Shown here piece by piece: positions 44,177 to 55,591 of a stretch of 64,000 nt of DNA. A program made the translations under genes and the position numbers. Position 1 is the first letter of the stretch, and the number at the start of each line of letters is the position of its first letter. The stretch comes from Corythucha ciliata (taxonomy: Eukaryota; Arthropoda; Insecta; Hemiptera; Tingidae). The stretch covers positions 38,544,198 to 38,608,197 of the forward strand of contig CM075937.1 in assembly GCA_038030265.1 (NCBI GenBank). Direction: 5' to 3'. The notes under the pieces were generated by a model. It ran no database searches. It saw only the letters and a program-made list of their open reading frames with translations, and had not been told where the DNA came from.

Positions 44177-47148
44177 CCGTAGTAAACTTTAGCCGGAGCT
44201 GTCCCAGTTGTAGAATGAGGGGTGGACCTGTAATGAAGAAGGAAATCGAAAATTTCTTCCTCCCAAATTTTCCCTTCCAACATTATTGTTTTAATGGCTT
44301 TGTTTAAAGTCCGCATAAATCTCTCAGCTAGCCCATTAGCTTCAGGCCACAAAGGAGTTATTCTGTGATGCTTTATGTCTCGATCTTCAAAGAATGCCCG
44401 TATTTCTTTTGAATTGAAAGGTGGACCATTGTCACTTCTCACGACTGAAGGGAAACCATACTCTGAGAAAATCCTGGACAACTTTGGAATAACTGTTCGG
44501 GATGACGTAGATTCTATAATGTCGACAACCGGAAAGCGACTGTAATCGTCGATAACAACCAGAAGATACTTGTTGTTTGGGAATGGTCCAAGAAAATCCA
44601 TCGAAAGATTATGCCAAGGGGAGTTAGGAAGGGGTGACATATGAATTGGATCTCTGCGATTGGGTCCTCCTGTCGCTAGGCAAGGAATACAAGATTTCAG
44701 AGATTTTTCCGTTAACTGGTCCATTTTCTGGAACCAAACTTTACTTCTTAGCAACTCCTTTGTTTTATGGATTCCTTGATGTCCTTTATGAGCTAGTTTA
44801 ATAATTCTGTTCTGTAATTCCACAGGAATTACAATTCGATTACCCCTCAGTACAATGCCATCGGATGTGATACTGAATTCGAATTTCAATCGCTTGAAAA
44901 TTTGTAGGTCAGAGTCTTCCCAAAGAGAAAGATCAGGAGAACCTAGAGCTTGTTTTAGTTTCACAAGAACGGGGTCATTTTGGGTACTTTTCCTGATTTC
45001 ATCTCTTGAAATGTTCTTGGGGAGGGTCGCATTTACCAATAAATTGATCACTTCTTCGTCGTCTGCATCAGTAATAGATTTGTTAGGGTGTCTCGAAAAA
45101 TAATCTGAAGGATTAAAACGACCAGGGGTATGAACAATTGAAAAATTATATCCCTGCAAACGAAGGCACAATCTCTCCAACCTTGCAGATACCAAGTTTT
45201 TCGCGTTAGTTAATAAACTAATAAGTGGTTTATGGTCAGTATGTATGGTGAAGCAACTGCCAATGAGATAATTTTTATAATGTTCAACGCCCCAAACAAC
45301 TGACAAGAGCTCTTTCTCAATTTGTGAGTACTTCTTTTGAACATGATTAAGAGTAGTGCTGGAACAAGCGATGAGATTTTCTCCCTCACTGCTAGTTTGT
45401 GTCAGAATAGCTCCAAGGCTTTCAGGACCAGCATCGACGTACAGATGACTCCTTTTTGAGCAATAAAAATATGAATTAACAAGATTTTTTTTCATCAAAT
45501 CTTTCAAATTGTCGAAACACCGTTGTTCCCTTTCCCCCCAGCGCCAAACGCAATTCTTCAGCGTCAAATCTCTTAAAGGCTTGGTATTTTCTGCCAAACG
45601 GGGTATGAAGCGAGCACAAAAATTCGCAAGTATACTTCTAACTTCGGACACATTTTTAGGAGGAGAGAGATTTGAAAAAGCACTAATTTTATTTTCTTCC
45701 ACTCTCACTCCAGATTCAGAGAATTCATAACCCAGGAACTTCATTTTTCGTTTACAAAATACACATTTCTCTTTATTCAGCGTGAGGCCTGCGTCAAGGA
45801 GTCGATTGAAAACTCGCTCGAGTGCCCGATCGTGTTCCTCCTGAGTTTTTCCAAATATCAAAATATCATCACTAACATTAATAGAGTTAGGAATATCGGA
45901 CAATAAGTTTCTGATTACATCTTGAAACTTTTCAGCTGCCGAGCTAATACCGAAGTTCAAACGTTTAAACCTTCTAAGACCTAAATGAGTCGAAAATGTT
46001 GTCATTACACGAGATTCTGAGTCTAATTCGAGCTGATGATAACCATTTTTCAAGTCCAATTTACTGAAAAATTTTGCTTTATTTGCCACGGTAATAACAT
46101 CCTCTATAGTTGGAGTGATATGCCTTTCTCGTTTTATTGCCTTGTTCACTGCTCTCATGTCTACACATAAACGAATTTCTCCCGGTGAGTGTGGCTTTGG
46201 AACGACAACTATTGGAGATACCCAAGGTGTCGGCCCATCAACTTTTTCTATGATATCATTTTCTTCTAATCTTAAAATTTCTTTTTCAACAGCCTTTCTG
46301 AAATGAAATGGGATCCTTCGATGTTTTTGAGAAATCGGTTTAATACTCGGGTCAACATGTAAATGAATTTTAGTATTCTTGAGTTTTCCCACCCCATTAA
46401 AAAGAATCGGATATTTATTGAAATATGTATTGGTTTTCAAATTATCTGACGTAAAATAAGTTAATTTAATTAAGTTCAAACTTTGAGCAGTTTCGTTTCC
46501 TAGGAGACACTCGCCACTCCCTTTTACGACAAAAACCTCCGCAGACGACTCATTCGTTTTGAATCTCAGCTTCGTTTCCATAACTCCCAAAATGTGTAGT
46601 TGTGATTTTGACTGATATGCAAATAATTTTGTAGAAGTCTTTTTCAAAGGAGGTGGTCTTCTTAAATTTTTAAACGTTATTTCATCTATAATGTTCACTG
46701 AAGCTCCTGTATCCATGAAGAAGGACATTTCGGATTCGCCTAGAAAAACTTTAGCTTTCGTAATTTTACATGACCCATTCTTCTTAGGAATAGAAAACAC
46801 ATCTTCACTCTCCGAATTGGAAGACAGACTCGATTCCATTTCACCATCATTATTAATTTTTTTGATATTCCTGTCAAATTTGTTCTTTCGTCTCAAAAAA
46901 AATTTGGCAAAATGATTAGATTTATGGCAGTAGAAACACTCTTTTCTAATTGCTGGACATACTTTTCCCGAATCATGGGGCCAAGTCAAGCCACAGTTAC
47001 GGCATAATTTGGATTCATTTACACGTTTCTCAAACGGACGACTTATCTTTAAACACGAACGATCTAACTGACTAACTTGATTGTTGATAGCCTCTTCTTG
47101 CTCTGCATATTGTAAAATATCCTGCAATGTCATCCCTGACTTTCTCAA
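44110..47148 (-). CDS. Ty3 gag-pol polyprotein: zinc knuckle, protease, RT, RNase H, integrase
   Basis: A 1012-aa uninterrupted frame; it extends upstream beyond the first Met, so the true start is in gag. Domains: Cys-rich knuckle region at residues 49-84 (CRNCG, CFYCHKSNHFAKF, where the last Cys position is Phe); protease FFMDTGAS (143-150); reverse transcriptase about 290-470, with KLDLKNGY (Asp365) and VSDDILIFG (Asp427-428; this SDD form is usual in the group); RNase H with YVDAGPESLGA (571-580) and HTDHKPL (636-642); integrase HHCC zinc region 787-823 (HKGHQG ... CIPC); catalytic Asp851, Asp906 and Glu942 (MDFLGP, SDNGPPF, NGLAERF). It would copy the element's RNA and insert it. All catalytic residues are present; the breaks lie at both ends of the frame. 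Confidence 0.95.
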   Translation of the reverse strand: MRKSGMTLQDILQYAEQEEAINNQVSQLDRSCLKISRPFEKRVNESKLCRNCGLTWPHDSGKVCPAIRKECFYCHKSNHFAKFFLRRKNKFDRNIKKINNDGEMESSLSSNSESEDVFSIPKKNGSCKITKAKVFLGESEMSFFMDTGASVNIIDEITFKNLRRPPPLKKTSTKLFAYQSKSQLHILGVMETKLRFKTNESSAEVFVVKGSGECLLGNETAQSLNLIKLTYFTSDNLKTNTYFNKYPILFNGVGKLKNTKIHLHVDPSIKPISQKHRRIPFHFRKAVEKEILRLEENDIIEKVDGPTPWVSPIVVVPKPHSPGEIRLCVDMRAVNKAIKRERHITPTIEDVITVANKAKFFSKLDLKNGYHQLELDSESRVMTTFSTHLGLRRFKRLNFGISSAAEKFQDVIRNLLSDIPNSINVSDDILIFGKTQEEHDRALERVFNRLLDAGLTLNKEKCVFCKRKMKFLGYEFSESGVRVEENKISAFSNLSPPKNVSEVRSILANFCARFIPRLAENTKPLRDLTLKNCVWRWGEREQRCFDNLKDLMKKNLVNSYFYCSKRSHLYVDAGPESLGAILTQTSSEGENLIACSSTTLNHVQKKYSQIEKELLSVVWGVEHYKNYLIGSCFTIHTDHKPLISLLTNAKNLVSARLERLCLRLQGYNFSIVHTPGRFNPSDYFSRHPNKSITDADDEEVINLLVNATLPKNISRDEIRKSTQNDPVLVKLKQALGSPDLSLWEDSDLQIFKRLKFEFSITSDGIVLRGNRIVIPVELQNRIIKLAHKGHQGIHKTKELLRSKVWFQKMDQLTEKSLKSCIPCLATGGPNRRDPIHMSPLPNSPWHNLSMDFLGPFPNNKYLLVVIDDYSRFPVVDIIESTSSRTVIPKLSRIFSEYGFPSVVRSDNGPPFNSKEIRAFFEDRDIKHHRITPLWPEANGLAERFMRTLNKAIKTIMLEGKIWEEEIFDFLLHYRSTPHSTTGTAPAKVYYGCPRGRLCQNFKVLINMRISTN

Positions 47149-47183
47149 TATTTTCCGTTTGACTTCATCCGAACTAGTACCAG

Positions 47184-47585
47184 CTAGAATTTGAGCCTTA
47201 ACTTCTTTTCAGCGTTTTCAAATTCGCATTTGCCACTGAGCTGCCGTAAACGTATGTAGAAACCCTTAAGTGTCTCTCCAGCTTCCTGCCTCGCAGACCG
47301 AAAATTAAATACTTCAAATTCCACGTTTCTTTGTGTTCTAAAGTGACTATTCAGAGCAGAAAGTGCGTCTAAGTATGTCATACCCGTATCTGGCAGGCTG
47401 TAAAATATTTCACATACTTCAGGACCGGCTAGATTGAGAAGTAATGCTTTTTTTCGAACGTCAGCGGAAATATCAGCGGCCACAAAGAATAATTCTAAGC
47501 TCCGAATCCATTTTTCCCAAGCTAGGCCGACGGTTGCTTGCTCTCCATATGGGTCGAACATTGGTGGTTTGTTCGCTTCTGACAT
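47184..47585 (-). pseudogene. Ty3 gag N-terminal part
   Basis: A 133-aa frame starting MSEANKPPMFDP. It has the capsid-type features of Ty3 gag: LAWEKWIRSLELFFVAADI, then KALLLNLAGPEV and RSARQEAGETLKGFYIRLRQ (the retrotransposon gag family pattern). It ends abruptly at 47184, while the next frame carries on from a point just upstream of 47148, so one small indel near 47200 separates gag from pol. In an undamaged copy gag and pol would be one long frame. The start Met lies about 110 bp inside the 5' LTR. Confidence 0.9.
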
Positions 47586-47677
47586 TGCTGAGTATTTCAG
47601 TCACACCTTGATATTGAGTCTTTGAATGTCACTGTCCAACCGGTTGGACCACCGACCTCCAACAGTGACACAAAAGA

Positions 47678-47693
47678 CCTTCCGACCGCGCCA
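47678..47693 (-). promoter_or_regulatory. Primer-binding site
   Basis: TGGCGCGGTCGGAAGG on the minus strand, three bases inside the 5' LTR. The TGGCGC-GTCGG pattern resembles the tRNA-Ser-type primer sites of 17.6/297-like Ty3 elements; the tRNA assignment is inference. Confidence 0.75.
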
Positions 47694-47696
47694 AAA

Positions 47697-47812
47697 TGTA
47701 GTGTCCCAAAGATCACAAGACCAACAGCTTTAAAGTTTATCCTTTATAATAATTTTAAAAGTACAACTTTCAATCCAAAACATGTGAATAATAATAATTG
47801 GAGGATACTACA
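47697..47812 (-). repeat. 5' LTR (116 bp)
   Basis: Same sequence as 43449-43563 except for two substitutions and one inserted base near 47740-47760. It is followed by the target duplicate GCAAC at 47813-47817. Confidence 0.97.
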
Positions 47813-47886
47813 GCAACGTCCAGGCCAAAATTACAAAAATACGATAAATCGCGAGGCTTTTTTGTTTTGTTTTTGTTTGTTTTTTT

Positions 47887-48556
47887 AAACACATCGAGTT
47901 GTTGAGTGAGTCGTGCAGCAGTGAGTCGTTGAGTTGTCAAGCAGTAAGCCTTGCAGTCGTCAAGCAGTGAACCTTCGAGTTGTCAAGCAGTGAGACGTTG
48001 AGTCGTTCAACACAACGAGTCGTTGAGTCGTCAAGAATCCAAACGTTAAGCTGTCAACTTGCTGAGTCGTCCAAGTTGTCAACTCACTGAGTCATCCAGC
48101 CGATTATTCGCAGACACCTACGTTGTGACATCCGGACGTTGGAGCACGCTCCGAATAACGTCATCTTGCCCGATTGAAGAGGGGAAGGGCACCTGTCCAC
48201 ATTCGTCTCCTAGACCTATATCGCTGTCGCCCGACCCCAAACTAAGAAGGTGAGTCCCTCTAACGTCTTAAATTGCTTGTGTGCCTTGTGTGGTCCCTCT
48301 GACCGGCCCAGTGTTTTTCCCTCAAGGTCAAGCTGGTTCACGCTTCGGGCGAGTGAAAATGACCTTGACGACTCGAAGGTTCACTGCTTGACGACTGAAC
48401 GACTCACTGCTTGACGACTGCAAGGCTCACTGCTTGACAACTGAACGACTCACTGCTTGACGACTCGAAGGCTCATTGCCCGACGACTGCAAGGCTTACT
48501 GCTTGACAACTCAACAACTCACTGCTGCACGACTCACTCAACAACTCGATGTGTTT
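47887..48556. mobile_element. Fold-back element with modular tandem-repeat arms
   Basis: AAACACATCGAGTTGTTGAG at 47887 is mirrored by CTCAACAACTCGATGTGTTT ending at 48556. Each ~200-bp arm is a run of ~24-bp units (GTCGTCAAGCAGTGAGCCTT, with variants) in opposite orientations. The middle (about 48090-48345) is unique and has a 64-aa frame of no known type. The architecture is that of FB-type elements of insects, whose arms are also built of short direct repeats; relationship by descent is not shown. Confidence 0.9.
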
Positions 48557-48559
48557 ACG

Positions 48560-48895
48560 ACTCAACAACTCACTGTCAACGACTCACTTTTATCAGTCAC
48601 TCTGATCCTGAGATGATTCGATTGTAACTTGCTCTCTCGGCTAGAGCTAGATCCGAACTCACTGACTTTCTCACTGCACGCCTTCCTTATACCTTGGAGG
48701 CTTTGCCCCTCCATCCCCAGCAAGCGTACCACGCATGCGTCATCCTTCCACAGCACAATGCCACCCTCATCGCTCGCTCTATCTATTATCATTTTTCCCG
48801 AACTTGACCCCTGTTTCTTCTTTTAACCTAATACTTTACCGAACTTGCGTTGTTTCTCTAATATCAGAGTGACTATATGGTACTAATACGCAGCG
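48560..48895. other. No recognisable gene
   Basis: Begins with a few more CAACTCACTGTCAACGACTC words of the neighbouring fold-back. The rest looks unique; the short frames on both strands carry no motif. Confidence 0.5.
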
Positions 48896-48899
48896 CCCA

Positions 48900-49060
48900 C
48901 GCTACAACAGGATGATTCATGTCCTGAAACTGACAAAAACAACCATTTGAGCGTCAAAAATGGCCAAACTGGGCCTTTAAGCCTTGAAAAAGTCTGAACT
49001 GACGATTCGTACCCTAAAATATCAAAACTGACTAAAAATGGCACACTCGATACTAAGGCA
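48900..49060 (+). repeat. Family B units
   Basis: CAAAAATGGCCAAACTGGGC, GAACTGACGATTCGTACCCT and similar. More units follow the MITE at 49440-49500 (ATTGCCAAACTGACC, TTTCGCGCCC). Confidence 0.8.
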
Positions 49061-49063
49061 CTA

Positions 49064-49294
49064 TAAAACACGAGTACTGCAACACGCAAATCGGCGCCAT
49101 ACTTGGTCCCTCATGTGATTGTAATTATCACCTGATCTCATTGACAAGTAGGATATTTTTATTGATGTCGACCGCGTTCCGCGTTTGTTTGCTGTTACGA
49201 TGACAATTTTTTCATTCATGATATTGTGTTTACGCTAACGACTGAGGGACCAAATATGGCGCGGAAATCCGTGTTGCAGTATACCTGTGTTTTA
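49064..49294. mobile_element. ~230-bp MITE in a family B array
   Basis: AAAACACGAGTACTGCAACACG at the left, in two pieces with GGCGCCATACTTGGTCCCTCA, mirrors TGAGGGACCAAATATGGCGC and CGTGTTGCAGTATACCTGTG at the right; the imperfect terminal repeats are about 50 bp. Ends are related to 34000-34245. Confidence 0.85.
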
Positions 49295-49499
49295 AAGGTT
49301 CTCTATCGATACTCGCAATCGGGATCGATCACGGCAAAGTTGCCATAGAAATTCCCCCCCGCTGGTCTATCAAAGCATATGTGGCATCCAAGAATCTACC
49401 AATCATGTTCCATTAAACAAAACGTGCCCGTTTCCGCTGCACGCTTTAAAAGTATTGCCAAACTGACCTTTCGCGCCCGATAGAGGCTTCAGAATGACG

Positions 49500-52400
49500 A
49501 TACGCTACTACTCCTGCGGTTATAAAATGCCCTCAGCTCAACGGAGTGTCTGACAACGATATACTGCCTGTTTTCAATGTCAAAACAGACGCTCATAGGG
49601 AGATTTGGTGAGCAGAAAGAGTTTACTTGACCTTTAAAAGTTACAGACCGGACTTGTGCTCTAGTTCTCCCTAAGCTAAGTGCAAAAACCAATTTCAAAT
49701 ACCCTCTCCACGCCACTTCACATTTCTCAAACGGAATTGGTCTATTTGTTGGATTGAGTACTATATTGAATAATGGATGAAAAGGACAAGGAAAGGGGAT
49801 AGCGGACAGCGTAACTTGATTAAATAATTGTTATTGTCTTTTCCTTTTCAATATTGTTCCAGTTGACACATTTCACGTTTAATTCCACCTTTCAAGAAAA
49901 CCGCATTTTTTTCTAAAGTTTATTCAAAGACCCTAGATATTTTATACTGCACGATGACAAGGCGTCAAGATGGGAAGCGAATTGTGACGAAAAGGGGATG
50001 GGGGGGGGGGTCGACTCAAGAAACGCAACCCCATACTGAAAAGGGGGAATTGAAATAGGAATGGAAGGGTATACAATAATTAATACTAAAACGCGGCACT
50101 AAAAGTAATTCCGCGGAACGCTCTTTTAGCCACTCACTCTTCCTTCTATGCCACCACCTTCAGCACAAAACTCACACAACCCTCTGTTAAGCAGTTATGA
50201 GGTGAAAGCTGGGGGATAAGGGTTCGTAAATTCTAAAAGCGAATTAAAAGGGCAATTATAAAAGGCAAAGAGGGAAAAGGGTGAGGGTTTTGAATATATA
50301 CCGTTTTGGATGCGACTGGTTGAGGGTTGGGAGGGATGCTCAGCTAAAACGAGTTTCAGCTAATCAGGGTAAAGTTGAAATAGAGGCCACTTCGCTTCCC
50401 TTAACACTAAATTGCTGAGGTAATCTAAACGGCTGTAATAATCTTATTTTACGAGAGAGCTCGCGAAAATTCCTTCATCCCTTTCACCCTCTAAAATTTT
50501 ATGCTGAAAAACGAGCGATTGCGAAGGTGAGTTAGATAGACTCGAGGGCGAGAAAGTGTTTTCCCAGGCTAGGAATGGAGAACCGTTTAACCTTATATTT
50601 AAGATAAGGGCCGCATCAATCGGCTTATCGGCTTTTTCGAATAAATTTAGCCGTGGAAGCGGAGAAAAAAAATCCTGCAGGTATAAAGAGACTGTAACTT
50701 TTCACCTAAAGTGCAACCATTACATAAAAATCTAGAGTGAAAGCTGGGAAAAGACCCTTTTACATATTAATGGTCTCTTTGAACGATAACTGAACGTAAA
50801 TTGTACAATATAAAGAAGAACATAACTGTGAAAGAGTTCAGCAGTTCTAACCCTTCAAAAATGACCCAGCGGCCCCCCTGAAGTAGTGTGGGAGCGAAGC
50901 AAAAGCAAGATTGTTAGACCTGGGGTAACAAGTTTTATAGGAGGGGTAGAGAGACTCAGTCACTCTTTTCTCCTGAGGGGGTAGTCGGCTAATGGTCTAC
51001 ATACTTTATGCTCCCCCCCGCCCACACACCATCCAACAAAGCTTTCCAATTTTTTTTTTTCCTCGTCTTTTCTTTTAACTCTCTTTTCACAGCTCTCGAC
51101 TTCAGTAACAATGGAAAAACGAGACGAAGCTCATCGCATAGAAAACAAGGATAGTTAAGAAAACGCCGTCGGTGACAGAAGAGGGTTTTCGGCTGGGATG
51201 GCTTAATTAAGCTCTTCTCCCCCCTCCAGCGTCAACACAACTACCACCTTTCAGAACAAGCACCATAGTATTTTCATTTTGTGGGTGACGGATAAGTGGT
51301 TACAGGGGGTGGGGGGATGGGTCAATGTAAAATCGCAATATTCAGTGACTGTGTGTTGAAAGTGAGACAGTTCTCGTTAAAATAAACTTTTGATTAACTT
51401 TTTCTTCTTGTCGTGCAATATATATACAGGTAGTCGACCGAATTAATTGAGAGGGCCTCTTCAGATTTCACCCCCCCCCCTACCAAACCTCCCGCAAGCT
51501 TCTTTTGTTTAATTTCGAGGCACCTTATTAAAAAATATTCTGAAGAGTCCTAGCAGATTAACTTAATAAAATCGACTCAGCGACAGTTAATAATCAACGC
51601 TAAGGACGTCTAGAAAGGGAGCGGGAACTTCATTTAAAGAAAAATGGAACAAAAGTTTCATGCAAAAAAAATTAATTTCTTCCTTCTTTTTTCAGCTATC
51701 CTTCGACCCCCCACCCATCCCACCTATTTTTTGAAAATTCAATGGAAAAACGTTCAACATAAGAATAATTATAATGGAGAAGCCGTGAATTATTTAAAGA
51801 ATGGACATTTTTTGAGTGTGGACTTTTCTCGTTGTCAGCAGAGGAATGGATAGGTTTAACAGTGTGGATGAATAAAAGTACAAGTATAAGGTGAGCATAA
51901 AACCTCCCCTCCCCGCCACCAAACCAAGTCGTCTTTTTCACTCATCCTTTAACATACCTCCTTTTTCCCATAGCGCACAACACCTCTTTTCACACTTTTC
52001 CATCTCAGTTGCATTGGCGGGGGGAGAGGGGGTGGGCGAAGAGTAGAAATGCCTTGGAGGGACAAACTTATTTGAATACACATGGACCGCGGGGCTCCCC
52101 TACTCACCGCATCAACTCTGATGTTTTTTCTGTAGGTGCCAGAAAATTCACTTTTCTTGAGGAGTGGAAAGAATAAAAAAGTAGAAAAGAAATGTAAAGA
52201 GTTAGGAGGAGGGGGGTGGAGAGAAAAGGATGAAAACAAAAATGAATAGTGTATGAAGTAAGTGGATTTTACGAGAATTTTCATTTCATTTTTCTAGGAA
52301 TCCCCCCGCCACCACCCAACCTTCCAGCCTCCAAAACCATGCGCTCCATAACAACACTCGCCTACTTTAGCCTCCTAACAAGATCGGGTCGCACGGTTGT

Positions 52401-53260
52401 ATCTCCGACGGTAGTTATGCTGATGTGATGGGGTGCTTGAAAAAGGCAGTGGGTAAAGATAGCGAGGAAGCGGCAACGAAACCGACCCCCCTCCCACCGC
52501 AGTTGAATTTCTCTTTTGTATATCAGATGCAGCCGTATTTCACTCTAGAAACACCCCCCTCTCTTCCATTCCCTTTGCTCAGCCGAGGTCAAGTGCATAA
52601 TGTGCCTCATTTTGAAAATAAAGTGTATCTAAAAACGCTTTAATGCTAAACGAGGGAAACCCGTTGATAAAACTGTATCTGTTTTCCCTCGTTGTTTCTG
52701 CTTTCTTTTGGGAGATGACACCGCAGTGGAATAGCTTGGGCTTACGTGGCGGTATAATTGTTGAAAATGTAAAAAGCAATAACAATTTTAAAGCCAAATA
52801 ATGTTCAGTAGACTTTAGCGTTGCGCAGATTTCGTCCCTCTTCTAGTACCTTCTTGGAAACGTGCGCAAGTGAAATAAAAATCATTCATAATCTGATAGG
52901 TTTATGACAGGCGTAAATTGTGGAGTAGTGTGAGTGAATCAACAACAGCTATAGTTTGATGGAGCGAGCTTTGTGCGACTTGACAACAGAAGCAAAGAGA
53001 GAGACAACGACAAACCTTATCCTCCATTTTGAAAGTGCACGTTCTTGAAGTTTCCGTGGTTAACCCATTCTGACTCGCATCACAGGTCTGTTCCAACTTC
53101 CAGGGACAAATGACGGTCAACCGGAGGTTCACCAACGATACCCGGCGGGCTTTTGGCCAGGGAGGCGGATTTAGGGGAAAATTTTTAGGGGGGGGGCTTA
53201 TTAGCCCTGAGCTCAAGATCCAAATCAAATTTCACATACTCACAGAACACAATTTCGAAT
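49500..53260. other. No recognisable gene; polypurine/pyrimidine-rich
   Basis: A 3.7-kb stretch without array units. G and C runs occur at about 49998-50009, 51471-51480 and 53190-53198. A GGAGGCGGATTTAGGGG terminus-like word is at 53161. Open frames of up to 111 aa are low complexity. Confidence 0.55.
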
Positions 53261-53269
53261 GTTCTACTC

Positions 53270-53500
53270 CCTAAAAAGCCAATTTCAGCGGATTATAACT
53301 CTCTAAAAAGCCAATTACACCGGGATGACTCATTCAAGGTTGGGACATATTCCAGGACCATAAGTTTTGCGGATTCGGCGCGTCAATCAAAAACCATTTT
53401 CGCACTGCGAACAAATTAGCCCCCCTGGGACGGTAAAAAGCATGATCCGATCCTACCCAGGGAGGAACAGCCGCCAAACCGGGTTTGGATAATTAGCAGC
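53270..53500 (+). repeat. Family D-like units
   Basis: CTAAAAAGCCAATTTCAGCGG and CTAAAAAGCCAATTACACCGG-type units, given here by their cores AAAAAGCCAATT-(N)-CGG, repeat about 35 bp apart near 53270-53330, then fade. Confidence 0.5.
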
Positions 53501-53995
53501 AGCAGCGACATTTTTAAGATTGAAGATTATGAATTTATGACAAAAAGCCACGAAATTTCAAGTTTCGAAGGATAGATAGCCGCGAATTTAAAGTTCAGTG
53601 TCCTTTATCCCCGGGCCCGTCCTTCCTTGAAGGCCCGAATTTCAGAAATGGAAGGAAAGACAAGAAAAGGAAAGCTTTAATGAGGTTGAAACTCGACTAT
53701 GGACCTTTGCTGTGCTTGGACCTTTCCTGTGGTTGGGCCTTTGCAGTGGTTGGACCTGATAATTGGTAGAGACTTTGCAGGGGTTGGGCCTCCTTTGTGG
53801 TTGGAGCTTTGCATTGGTTGAGACTTTATTGTGGTTAGAGCTTATAGATAACTGTGGTAAGAACTTTTTGCAGTGCAGCTTTTCTGTGGTTGGACCTTTG
53901 CTGTGGTTGGACCATAACTGTAGTTGGACCATTGCTTTGGTTCGACTTTTGCTGCGGCGGGACCTTCGCTGTGATTGGATTTTTTCTGAGGCTAG
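53500..53995 (-). repeat. Families C and F composite, mirror of 11010-11310
   Basis: TCGAAGGATAGATAGCCGCG, TTATCCCCGGGCCCGTCCTT and then about sixteen TTTGCTGTGGTTGGACC-type units form the reverse complement, in the same order, of the block at 11020-11310. The F array is longer here than at 11 kb. Confidence 0.85.
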
Positions 53996-53999
53996 GCTA

Positions 54000-55560
54000 G
54001 GCCGTGAATAAGCGATTTTTCAAGCTAAGCTGCTAATTTCGAGACAAACTAGGCTGGAAATTAGTGATTTTTCTTAAACTTAGCCGCGGACTTGCCCCAA
54101 GAACAGCTCATTTTTCTCAAAAACGCAGCTGCAAATTAACGCTTTTTCCCAGTTTTAGCAGCGAATGAGCGATTTTTACTGTTTTTTATGCCTGAATTAG
54201 CACTTTTCTCATCGGCAGTCATTAAGGGTCTTCCACAAATTACTTATTGACGTTTTCTCGATTTATGCAGTCAATTAGCGTTTTCCTCAGTTCGAATTAG
54301 CATTTTTTTCTATTTTAGCAGCGATTCATTGAATTCTGGCCATGAATTGGTTATTTTTCCGATCTTTAGTCGTGGTACGTTGCCCCAGAGACCATGAATC
54401 GGTGTTTTATGGAGTTTTTTCTCATATGAAATAGCGTTTTTCTCTATTGACTATTGGTCTTGAATTACCGCATTTTCTTGTCCCATGAACTTGACTGGTT
54501 TTCTAAATTTTAGACATAAAAAGGCCACTAAAAGCCGCTAATTCGCAAATGTTGTTCAATTCATGTTTTTCCTCGAAAGAGCGTTTTTTTTCGGAATTTC
54601 GTTTCCAAGTTTAAACATAAAACAACCTAGAAATCCATGTTATTCCAATGTTGAGCTTTTCGGGGGCCTCCTCGGAAGTGGTCCCCCAGATATGTATTGC
54701 CCCCTTGCCGATACATAGGTACGCTACTGTTTATTAATTTATTACTTATTTGACGGATTTTTTACCGGTATGGAATACATTTTGACGGATTTATGACGGA
54801 ATTTTGAGCTTGATTTGACGTGAAAAGCTAAATGTCGGTTGACAACACTGGATCGGTTCCGTGGTTTCAACAATAAGAGCTTCTTATAGCCGCTACCGCT
54901 AATAAAACCGCGAGCGGTAGTGCTTTTGCTCAATTTTAGACACCATCTTTTAGTGTGGACCCGTAATCCACGTACTGACATTTTATCAATATTTTATTTT
55001 TGCGATTTATCGCTTTTTGTCGGTTCCAGCTACCAATAAGCATTATTCTCGACTTTTACCGTGAATTAGCGCATTTTCTCAATTGTATTCACGAAAAAAC
55101 GCTTTTTCTGCTATTTATTTTCACCGAGAACCAGCCCTTTTAACCACGAATTAGCGCTTTCGCTCAATTTGAGCCACTTTCTTTTAGCGTGGCACTAGAA
55201 TCCTTAAATTGGTGGTTTCTCATATTATTTTTAGCTGCGAGTGCTCGCTTTTTGTCAATTTATTCAGCCTCAATTCATGTCAGAATTCACGCACTTTCTC
55301 ATTTATATTTACAAAATAGCTCTTTTTCCTCATTTTAGGTTAGCCTCCACAATGAGCAAATTGGTGTTTTCATTCTTGTGAACACGTGGAACTCTCAGAG
55401 AGTTAAACTCTCGAGACTTACTCTCACGTGTAATAGCATCATAAGTGTCCCCAGAAACCACCAATTAGCAACTTTTTTTCTCAATTTTAGCCATGATTTT
55501 TAGCGCGATTTCTGAATTTTTGCCGTGAATCACCGTTTTTATCCATGTTTAGCAGTGAAT
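54000..55560 (-). repeat. Family A degenerate array, reverse orientation
   Basis: Plus-strand text such as TAGCAGCGAATGAGCGATTT and CACGAATTAGCGCTTTCGCT recurs every ~29 bp. The block at 54655-54860 is a separate dispersed repeat (shared with 18650-18850). Confidence 0.85.
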
Positions 55561-55591
55561 ATACATTTCGTACTCCGAGGGATAAGCTAAG

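Larger units (their letters stand above)
43449..47812 (-). mobile_element. Young Ty3/gypsy-type LTR retrotransposon
   Basis: A complete insertion: LTRs at both ends, the target duplication GCAAC at 43444-43448 and 47813-47817, a primer-binding site beside the 5' LTR, a polypurine tract beside the 3' LTR, and gag-pol between. The total is 4364 bp, short for the group because the LTRs are only 115/116 bp. The LTRs differ by two substitutions and one single-base indel, so the insertion is fairly recent. It lies in a family A array. There is no envelope-like frame. Confidence 0.97.

Noticed and set aside
43696..46915. Plus-strand frames of 60-80 aa inside the Ty3 element
   Set aside because: Antisense shadows of gag-pol.
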